NCBI GenBank assembly: GCA_030263715.1
Contig: SZPM01000025.1
Location: 1 to 31,738 of the forward strand
Direction of reading: 5' to 3'
Length of the DNA: 31,738 bases
DNA from: ATM1 sp003577165
Lineage (GTDB): Bacteria; Armatimonadota; Fimbriimonadia; Fimbriimonadales; ATM1
Shown here: one piece after another, positions 15,477 to 21,498 of the stretch
Numbering within the stretch: the first letter of the stretch is position 1
Layout: every line of letters begins with the position of its first letter
Position numbers and translations under genes: made by a program
The notes under the pieces: generated by a model
The model's input: only the letters and a program-made list of their open reading frames with translations
Databases searched by the model: none
What the model was told of the DNA's origin: nothing

Positions 15477-17126
15477 ATGAATTCATCGAACGAGTCCGCT
15501 CGGATTCTCGACGAGATTCTCGCGATGGTGAAGGACGACAACCCTCGCCTTCGCAATTACCTTTTCGCGCTCCAAAAATCCCTCGAGAGCGACGAGCGCC
15601 GAGCCCAGGAGATGGCGCAGACGCTCGCCGAATACGAAGACGCGTATCAGAAACTCACCGCGCCAGCGAACCGAACCGGCGTGTTCCTCGACTGGATCGA
15701 AGCGAAGGAGATCGCTCTCGTGGCCGTCGGCGACTCCGAATTCGTCGTCTCGGTGGATCCGAAGATCGATGCCAAGGACCTGAAGTGCGGCAGCCGCGTC
15801 AAAGTCAACGACGCGTACGCCGTGATCGGCACCATGCCGCCCCATCCAGGCGGACAAGTGATGAAAGTGGCCGAAGTTCTCGGCAAAGATCGCCTGAAAG
15901 TGAGCCAGGATCCTCAGGGCGCAGTGGGCCGAGTTGTGAAGCGCGCCGACTCGCTCGCGAAGGCAGGAATTCAGGTGGGCGATGAGGTGCGGATCGAACC
16001 GAACTTCAAGGTAGCGGTCGAACACTATCCGCAGCAGGCGAAGGAAGAGTACTTCTTCGAAGAGGTCCCAGAGATATCATGGGACCAAGTGGGCGGACAG
16101 CACGAGGCGATTCAGTTGATTCGCGAAACCATCGAAGGTCCGCTGCTCCATCCCGAGTTGTATAAGAAGTTCGACAAGAAGCCGATCAAGGGCATCCTCC
16201 TATTCGGCCCCCCCGGATGCGGTAAGACGCTCATCGGCAAAGCGATCGCTCACAACCTCTCGATCGAATACGGGAAGAAGAAGGGAAAAGAGGTCAAAGA
16301 GTACTTCATGCACATCAGCGGGCCGCGAATCCTCAACATGTGGCTCGGAGAGACGGAGCGCATGGTCCGCGAGATCTTTCAGACCGCTCGCGAGCGAGCG
16401 AAGGAAGGACGACTCGTCTTCATCTTCTTCGATGAGGCCGAGTCGGTCCTGCGCACCCGCTCCAGCGGCCGCTGGCTGAACATCAGCAACACGGTCGTCC
16501 CCCAGTTCTGCGCGGAGTTGGACGGCCTGGTCTCCCTTGAGAACGTCGTGCTGATTCTCACGAGCAACCGGCCGGATTACATTGATCCCGCGATTCTCAG
16601 GCCCGAACGGATCGATCGAAAAGTGAAGATTCGGCGGCCTGATCGTGACGCGACGCGCGAGATATTCAGCATCTACCTACACGATGCTCTGCCTCTCGAC
16701 CCGGACGCGATCGCCGCCGAGGGGGGGGACGTGTCTGCGGTGCGCGACTGCCTGCTCGACACGATCACGAGTTACCTCTGGCGCACGACCGAGGAGACGG
16801 AATTCGTTCGGGTGTTTCTGCGCACCGGAACCAGCGAGACGCTGCATTGGAAGGACTTGGTCAGCGGCGCATTAATCAAGTCGGTCGTGGACCGCGCGAA
16901 GGACATCGCGATCAAGCGTGCGATCGCCGAGCCATCCAAACCGCACGGAATCCGATTAGACGACCTCAAAGAGGCGATTCGCTCCGAGTATCGCGAGAAC
17001 GAAATCTTCCCGAAGAGCGACTCTCTCGACGATTGGCTGAAACTGCTGGATATCGAGGAATCGAACGTCGCGGCGGTCAAGCCGATTCGTGACGCGGACC
17101 GCGACGTCCGGGGGGGCGTCATCTAA
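15477..17126 (+). CDS. Proteasome-associated AAA+ ATPase (ARC/Mpa family)
   Basis: A 549-residue ring ATPase that unfolds tagged proteins for the bacterial 20S proteasome. An N-terminal coiled coil (residues about 5-65, where Pup or UBact tags dock) is followed by OB-like interdomains (about 70-200). The AAA+ core has Walker A GILLFGPPGCGKT (239-251) and Walker B LVFIFFDEAES (313-323). The second region of homology is SNRPDYIDPAILRPERID, close to ARC/Mpa proteins. The C-terminus ends RGGVI, not the hydrophobic-Tyr-X tail that opens the 20S gate in Mpa. No Pup, UBact, Dop, PafA or proteasome subunit gene is seen in the window. A Met codon near an upstream GGCCC is used as start; the ribosome-binding site is poor. 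The 7-C and 8-G tracts at 16208-16214 and 16721-16728 are in frame. Confidence 0.88.
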   Translation: MNSSNESARILDEILAMVKDDNPRLRNYLFALQKSLESDERRAQEMAQTLAEYEDAYQKLTAPANRTGVFLDWIEAKEIALVAVGDSEFVVSVDPKIDAKDLKCGSRVKVNDAYAVIGTMPPHPGGQVMKVAEVLGKDRLKVSQDPQGAVGRVVKRADSLAKAGIQVGDEVRIEPNFKVAVEHYPQQAKEEYFFEEVPEISWDQVGGQHEAIQLIRETIEGPLLHPELYKKFDKKPIKGILLFGPPGCGKTLIGKAIAHNLSIEYGKKKGKEVKEYFMHISGPRILNMWLGETERMVREIFQTARERAKEGRLVFIFFDEAESVLRTRSSGRWLNISNTVVPQFCAELDGLVSLENVVLILTSNRPDYIDPAILRPERIDRKVKIRRPDRDATREIFSIYLHDALPLDPDAIAAEGGDVSAVRDCLLDTITSYLWRTTEETEFVRVFLRTGTSETLHWKDLVSGALIKSVVDRAKDIAIKRAIAEPSKPHGIRLDDLKEAIRSEYRENEIFPKSDSLDDWLKLLDIEESNVAAVKPIRDADRDVRGGVI

Positions 17127-17132
17127 ACAGAG

Positions 17133-17153
17133 AACTCGGCTCTTATCCGAGTT
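17133..17153. terminator. Hairpin between convergent ATPase and UDG genes
   Basis: AACTCGG and CCGAGTT form a 7-bp stem around a 7-base loop and overlap the uracil-DNA glycosylase stop. It has the position of a bidirectional terminator for the two convergent genes, but there is no clear T-tract on either side. Confidence 0.35.
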
Positions 17154-17745
17154 GCGCTTCCATCCACGCGAGGGCGATGTCCTCGACGAGAAGCGAGTAG
17201 CCTCCGTCGCTTTTCGCGCCCATCTGCCTGAGGATGTAGGCGGGGTGAAGGGTCGCAATCGCTGTCTTCGCGTATGCGCAAGAGAACTTCTTCCCTCGCT
17301 CCTTTGTGATCTGGAACCCCTTACGGATGATCGTGTTCGCGCTCGGCGCGCCGACGCACAGGATGACCTTTGGCGCGATGATCCTTAGTTGTTGGTCCAG
17401 CCACTGTGAGCATGCAGCGATCTCGTCGGGCGCGGGGGGTCGATTGTACGGCTTGCCGTCACGCCAGTCGCAGGCGCGACACTTGACGGTGTTGCAGATG
17501 TACACGTCCGTCCGATCCAGGCCGTTATCCATCAAGGCTTGGTCGAGCAGTTTGCCGGCCCGCCCGACAAACGGCACGCCGGTTCGGTCCTCCTCTTCTC
17601 CTGGGCCTTCGCCGACGAGGACCAAGGGGCTCTGCGGGTTGCCCACGCCGAACACCACCGTCCGCCTCCGCTCCGCCAGGCGGCAGGCAGTACAGGCCTC
17701 GGCCTGGGCCTTGACCTCAGCCAGCGTGGTCGCGTGCGGCTCCAT
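17143..17745 (-). CDS. Family 4 uracil-DNA glycosylase (4Fe-4S)
   Basis: A 200-residue base-excision repair enzyme that removes uracil from DNA. Four Cys in the family-4 spacing (C18, C21, C89, C112) can hold the 4Fe-4S cluster. Motif A is GEGPGEEEDRTGVPFVGRAG, close to GEAPG-x-x-ED-x-x-G-x-PFVG, and motif B is HPAYILR. After C89 there is a short insertion (ACDWRDGKPY) where many relatives have PPGNR. The ATG at 17745 has only a weak ribosome-binding site. The gene is convergent with the proteasomal ATPase and lies downstream of a strong terminator, so it needs its own promoter, which was not identified. Confidence 0.93.
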   Translation of the reverse strand: MEPHATTLAEVKAQAEACTACRLAERRRTVVFGVGNPQSPLVLVGEGPGEEEDRTGVPFVGRAGKLLDQALMDNGLDRTDVYICNTVKCRACDWRDGKPYNRPPAPDEIAACSQWLDQQLRIIAPKVILCVGAPSANTIIRKGFQITKERGKKFSCAYAKTAIATLHPAYILRQMGAKSDGGYSLLVEDIALAWMEAQLG

Positions 17746-17819
17746 TCCGATGTCCGCGCGGATGTTACCGAGGAGGCGTGGCGTGCGTCGGCGCCGCGGA
17801 GGCCGGAAACAAGAACTGA

Positions 17820-17847
17820 GGGCAGCGGCCGAGAGTGGCCGCTGCCC
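17820..17847 (-). terminator. Strong terminator after the small lipoprotein gene
   Basis: A perfect 11-bp inverted repeat (GGGCAGCGGCC and GGCCGCTGCCC) with a 6-base loop lies 21 bases downstream of the lipoprotein stop on the minus strand. It is followed there by CTCAGTTCTTGTTT. It should separate this gene from the uracil-DNA glycosylase gene. Confidence 0.75.
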
Positions 17848-17868
17848 TACATCGTAACAGTATTGCGA

Positions 17869-18039
17869 TTAGTCGGTGGTCGCCGCGTCGATCGTCTCGC
17901 CCTTCTGAGTCTGGCCGCCAGGCTGGACCGGGGCAGCATCCTTCGTCGGGTCGACGTCATCGCCCCCACCGCATCCGGCGGCAACGATTCCGAGTGCAAA
18001 GACTGACAGCGTCGCGATCGCGATAATAGAACGCTTCAC
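17869..18039 (-). CDS. Small predicted lipoprotein, 56 residues
   Basis: Too short for family assignment, but well supported as a gene. A GTG at 18039 has AGGAGG seven bases upstream, its own -10 element, and a strong terminator after the stop. The product starts with KRSIIAIATLSVFALGIVAAGCGGG, of which LGIVAAGC is lipobox-like (Ala-Ala-Gly-Cys), giving a mature acylated peptide of about 34 residues. These residues are Asp-, Gln-, Gly- and Thr-rich and disordered (DDVDPTKDAAPVQPGGQ). The role is unknown; it may be an abundant small envelope lipoprotein. It follows the GT9-GT30 fusion gene by 52 bases. Confidence 0.75.
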   Translation of the reverse strand: MKRSIIAIATLSVFALGIVAAGCGGGDDVDPTKDAAPVQPGGQTQKGETIDAATTD

Positions 18040-18072
18040 GTGTTCACCTCCTGTGTGGCTTACGCCGCCGGC

Positions 18073-18103
18073 ATTATATCCGAGCAGTCTGCTACTCCCA
18101 CAA
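18073..18103 (-). promoter_or_regulatory. Promoter of the small lipoprotein gene
   Basis: On the minus strand a perfect TATAAT (18073-18078) stands 34 bases upstream of the GTG start. A weak TTGTGG (18098-18103) is 19 bases farther up. The inverted repeat AGCAG-T-CTGCT (18083-18093) sits between the two elements and overlaps the stop codon of the upstream glycosyltransferase gene, so a regulator could bind there. Confidence 0.5.
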
Positions 18104-20413
18104 GGCGTCGTACCAGGCCTCATACACCTTCTGGTGGCGGGCGAGCAGCTCCCGGCACTTGGCCTCAAGTTCCGCCCGCGTGCTCGGGTCGCCCGCGATC
18201 CTAAGCCACTCGTCCGCGAGTTCCTCCGCGTTCCGGCAGATGGTGAGCACCCCCGCGTCCCGGCTCGCATAGACGACCGCCTCCTGGTGGAGGAAGTTGG
18301 TCCCGATGGTCACCGGTACTCCCCAGGAGATCGCCTCGAGAGGCGTGTGCCCTCCATGGTTCGGCACAAAGCTGCCCCCGACGAACGCGACAGTCGCCAG
18401 GCAGTACAGTTCACTCAGTTCGCCCTGCGTGTCGATCTGAACCACTCCGCTCGGAGGCAGCTTCGCGGGCAGCTCTGACCTTCGCACGAACTCCGTCTTC
18501 GTATCGCGAAGGACTTTGTCAACGCCGGGCACACGGTGGAGTTTTCTCGGTGCGATGCACAGCACAGCATCCGGAAACGTCTTGCGGAACTTCGCGAACG
18601 CCTCGATCAAAACGCGCTCGTCCTCGGCATGCGTGCTGCCCGCGACGACGACGGGTCGTGCGCCGTCGATTCCAAGCAGGTTCTTCCACTTTTCGATAAT
18701 CGCCGGACGATGCTCTTCAGGAACTTCGTTGACCATCGCCGGGCCGGCGACACGGATGCGATGCTCCTGGACTCCCGACCGGATCAACCGATCACGGTGT
18801 TCATCACTTTGGGCGATGACCAAGTCAACGCTGTTGAATAAAACGCTTGAGAACGGGTATTTCGAATATCGTTGCGCCTTGCGTTCGGAAATATTGACGT
18901 TTACAAGCAGCGTTTTCGCGCCAAACACGCGAGACCAAAACGTCCAATGCAGATTCCTCGCATGCTCGATGAAGATGAGTGCGCGCGGTCGGAACTTGAT
19001 CAAGTTGATCGCAACGGAGATCGGATTGTTGAACGGCGCGACGAGAAGAGGAAACGAATACGATCCCTTTAGTGAACGGGCAACTTCACCGTATTCGAGA
19101 GCGACTGCGATATCGGGGTTCCTCGTCTTCTGAAGCGACGCCGCCGCGTTGATTGCGGTGCGCGTCTCTCCTAAACCCGTTCCCACGAGCACAACCCAAT
19201 TCCCTCTTCGCGGAGGCCTCGTCCCTCCAAGTGTTCTGCGAAGTCCGAGCGTTGCGTATCTTCCGGACCAGTGGCGCTTCACCGCTTGCAGCACCAAGTA
19301 CGGAATCGCAAGCGTCGCATAGATACAGTAAAGCGAATATCCGACGATGCCGAAACAGAAACGCCAAATGAACGTTGGTGGCCTTCTAACCGGAAAATAG
19401 GGCCAATAAACCGCCTCTTTTGCCTGCGCTGAGTCTGCGCGCTCCGTTGGCCGCAAGGCGCGCATGAGAACCGCGAGCACTTCTTCTGGCGATATCGAAG
19501 TCAATCCGTCGGGGCCTTTGTACAGAGTGAATTCCCTTCTCTCGAATGGGCCGGATCTCTCAGGCAGAGTTGGTCCCATCACGCTCACGACCGGACGCCC
19601 GAGCGCGACGGCGATGTGGCTCGAACCCGTGTCTGCGCCGACATGCGCCGCACACCTCGACAGAACCGCGACCAGTTCGGCGATGGACGTCTGTCCGACG
19701 AGCGAGGGGACCTTTTCGCCGACAAACTTGCACAGCTCCTCGTAGAGCGAGACTTCGCCGGGTGAGCCGATGACGACGGGCGTCAATCCCGCGCTTCGAA
19801 GCATCGGAACGAGTCTTGCGTAGTGTTCCACCGGCCAGCGCTTCTCCGCCCCCCCCGAGCCGAGATTGAGTGCGACGAACGGACCGTTGACGCCGATCTG
19901 TTCAAGTTTTTCGCAAATTCTCTGAACCGCTTCCGGCTGGGGCGAGAGTCCGAACTCGATCGGATCAATTGGACATCCCAAAGCCTCCGCGAGCGCTCCG
20001 TACTGCCGGATGACATGCTCGCCCGGAACCTTCGGCGCAACTGCCTTGCTGAAGAGCCAAGCGCCCTCCTGCTGCCTGTGGTAACCAAGCCGGAGTTTCG
20101 CGCGCGAAAACCAAGTCGCCACTGCGCTCCTCGCCAAACTCTGCAAGTCCACGGACGTATCGTATTGCTCCGATCGAAGCTGTCGTCGGAGCCGGAAGAT
20201 CTCACTCAGCCCCGGCTTGCGGCGCACTTGGATGACTTTGTCAACTGCTGGATGCGCCGCAAGAAGGTCGGCGAACTGGTCGCGCACGAGCCAGTGAATC
20301 TCAAGATCAGGACGGTGCCGCTTGAGCGCCATCGCAACAGGCATCGAGTGGACGATGTCGCCGAGCGACGACAGTTTTATGATCAACAGTTTCTTGCCCG
20401 GGTCGTATGCCAT
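18092..20413 (-). CDS. Fusion of GT9 heptosyltransferase-like and GT30 Kdo-transferase-like domains
   Basis: A 773-residue protein. Residues 1 to about 325 are a GT9 heptosyltransferase (LIIKLSSLGDIVHSMPVA at 10-27, ALNLGSGGAEKRWP around 181-194, and the sugar-nucleotide loop GADTGSSHIAVALGRPVV at 259-276). A membrane helix follows at about 348-377, then a GT30 (WaaA/KdtA-like) part. There, GTGLGETRTA at 411-420 aligns with the ASVGE motif and supplies the catalytic Glu (E416). Further motifs are AGSTHAEDE, GELSELYCLATVAFVGGSF and NHGGHTPLEAISWGVPV. WaaA carries its membrane helix at the same relative place, so this is a clean end-to-end fusion. It should work on lipid A-core at the inner membrane. 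It starts 18 bases after the ABC ATPase gene. Confidence 0.88.
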   Translation of the reverse strand: MAYDPGKKLLIIKLSSLGDIVHSMPVAMALKRHRPDLEIHWLVRDQFADLLAAHPAVDKVIQVRRKPGLSEIFRLRRQLRSEQYDTSVDLQSLARSAVATWFSRAKLRLGYHRQQEGAWLFSKAVAPKVPGEHVIRQYGALAEALGCPIDPIEFGLSPQPEAVQRICEKLEQIGVNGPFVALNLGSGGAEKRWPVEHYARLVPMLRSAGLTPVVIGSPGEVSLYEELCKFVGEKVPSLVGQTSIAELVAVLSRCAAHVGADTGSSHIAVALGRPVVSVMGPTLPERSGPFERREFTLYKGPDGLTSISPEEVLAVLMRALRPTERADSAQAKEAVYWPYFPVRRPPTFIWRFCFGIVGYSLYCIYATLAIPYLVLQAVKRHWSGRYATLGLRRTLGGTRPPRRGNWVVLVGTGLGETRTAINAAASLQKTRNPDIAVALEYGEVARSLKGSYSFPLLVAPFNNPISVAINLIKFRPRALIFIEHARNLHWTFWSRVFGAKTLLVNVNISERKAQRYSKYPFSSVLFNSVDLVIAQSDEHRDRLIRSGVQEHRIRVAGPAMVNEVPEEHRPAIIEKWKNLLGIDGARPVVVAGSTHAEDERVLIEAFAKFRKTFPDAVLCIAPRKLHRVPGVDKVLRDTKTEFVRRSELPAKLPPSGVVQIDTQGELSELYCLATVAFVGGSFVPNHGGHTPLEAISWGVPVTIGTNFLHQEAVVYASRDAGVLTICRNAEELADEWLRIAGDPSTRAELEAKCRELLARHQKVYEAWYDALWE

Positions 20414-20431
20414 CGTCGTCCTCGATTCTGA

Positions 20432-21427
20432 CTACCCGGTTGGTGTCGTGGCCGGCGACCGAGTGAACATGTCTCGCATGACCTCTTCTATGTCCACTTC
20501 CTCGATGCTGAGGTCTTCGACAGGCAGTTCCTGCAGCACGCGTGCAGCGATCTGAGTCGTTCGATCCCGAGGGACCTCGATGACGGCCTCCAAAGGACTG
20601 CTCGAAACGACCGTTCCGTAGACTGAAAGGTCCACTTCAGACTCAGATCGGAAGAGGATGCGCAGTTTGCGCAACGGTTTGTACTGTACCGAAAGGTCCG
20701 CTAATGACCCGTCGAACAGCAGGCTTCCGTGATCGATCACGATCACCCGTTCGCAAAGTTCGGCCACGTCCTGCATATAGTGGCTTGTCAGGAGAATCGT
20801 AGTCTTGTTCTCACGGTTTTGCTGTCGCAGAAACTCGCGTATCTTCTTCTGCGAGATGATGTCGAGGCCGAGCGTCGGTTCGTCGAGGAAGAGGACACGA
20901 GGGTTGTGGATGAGAGATGCTGCGAGTTCGCACTTCATTCTCTCACCCAAACTAAGCCTGCGCACTTGCGTGTGGACTTTATCTTTGATTTCGAGCGTCG
21001 TCATCAACTCTTCGATTCGGGTTTTGAATTGATCGTCCGGAACTTCGTAAATCTCTTTCAGGACTATGAAACTCTCCCATGCGGGCAGGTCCCACCAGAG
21101 TTGGTTCTTGTTTCCCATCACGAGAGAGATCTGCTTCAGCATTTGAGGCTTTCGCAGCGTCGGGTCGCTGTCGAGAACGCGCGCTGAGCCCGAAGTGGGG
21201 TGCAGGATGCCCGTGAGCATCTTGAGAGTCGTCGTCTTCCCCGCGCCGTTCGGGCCAAGGAACCCCACCAACTCGCCATGGCCGATCTCGAAAGAGACTC
21301 CCTTGACGGCCTCGACGGTCACTCGATTCGGCTTGAAGAGCGCCTTGAGGGCCCCTGCGATCCCTGGGTCCTTCTTGACGATGGTGAAGGTCTTCGTCAG
21401 GCCGTCAGCCTTGACGACCGACTGCAT
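20432..21427 (-). CDS. ABC-2-type transporter ATP-binding protein (COG4586-like)
   Basis: A 331-residue ATPase that would energise an exporter. Walker A is GPNGAGKTT, the family-specific NQLWWDLPAWESF follows, then the signature LSLGERMKCELAASLIHNP, Walker B VLFLDEPTLGLD and the switch LLTSHYMQD. The wording around WWDLP and LSLGxRMxxELAA is typical of the COG4586 subgroup, normally encoded with two ABC-2 permeases. Here the next gene is a glycosyltransferase and the upstream gene is divergent, so the membrane partner must be elsewhere. The frame is open to 21589, but the ATG at 21427 (MQSVVKADGL) matches the family start and leaves room for a divergent promoter with the GH78 gene. Confidence 0.93.
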   Translation of the reverse strand: MQSVVKADGLTKTFTIVKKDPGIAGALKALFKPNRVTVEAVKGVSFEIGHGELVGFLGPNGAGKTTTLKMLTGILHPTSGSARVLDSDPTLRKPQMLKQISLVMGNKNQLWWDLPAWESFIVLKEIYEVPDDQFKTRIEELMTTLEIKDKVHTQVRRLSLGERMKCELAASLIHNPRVLFLDEPTLGLDIISQKKIREFLRQQNRENKTTILLTSHYMQDVAELCERVIVIDHGSLLFDGSLADLSVQYKPLRKLRILFRSESEVDLSVYGTVVSSSPLEAVIEVPRDRTTQIAARVLQELPVEDLSIEEVDIEEVMRDMFTRSPATTPTG

Positions 21428-21498
21428 GGCGCGACTATACCGCCCCGATTTCGCCCCTACGCCGAAGGTCGCAAGAGCCCGAGGGCGAAGTTTAGGAT

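Noticed and set aside
17869..18039. Pup- or UBact-like tag near the proteasomal ATPase, because of GGQ in the small protein.
   Set aside because: The GGQ is internal, the protein starts with a lipoprotein signal, and the C-terminus is TTD.
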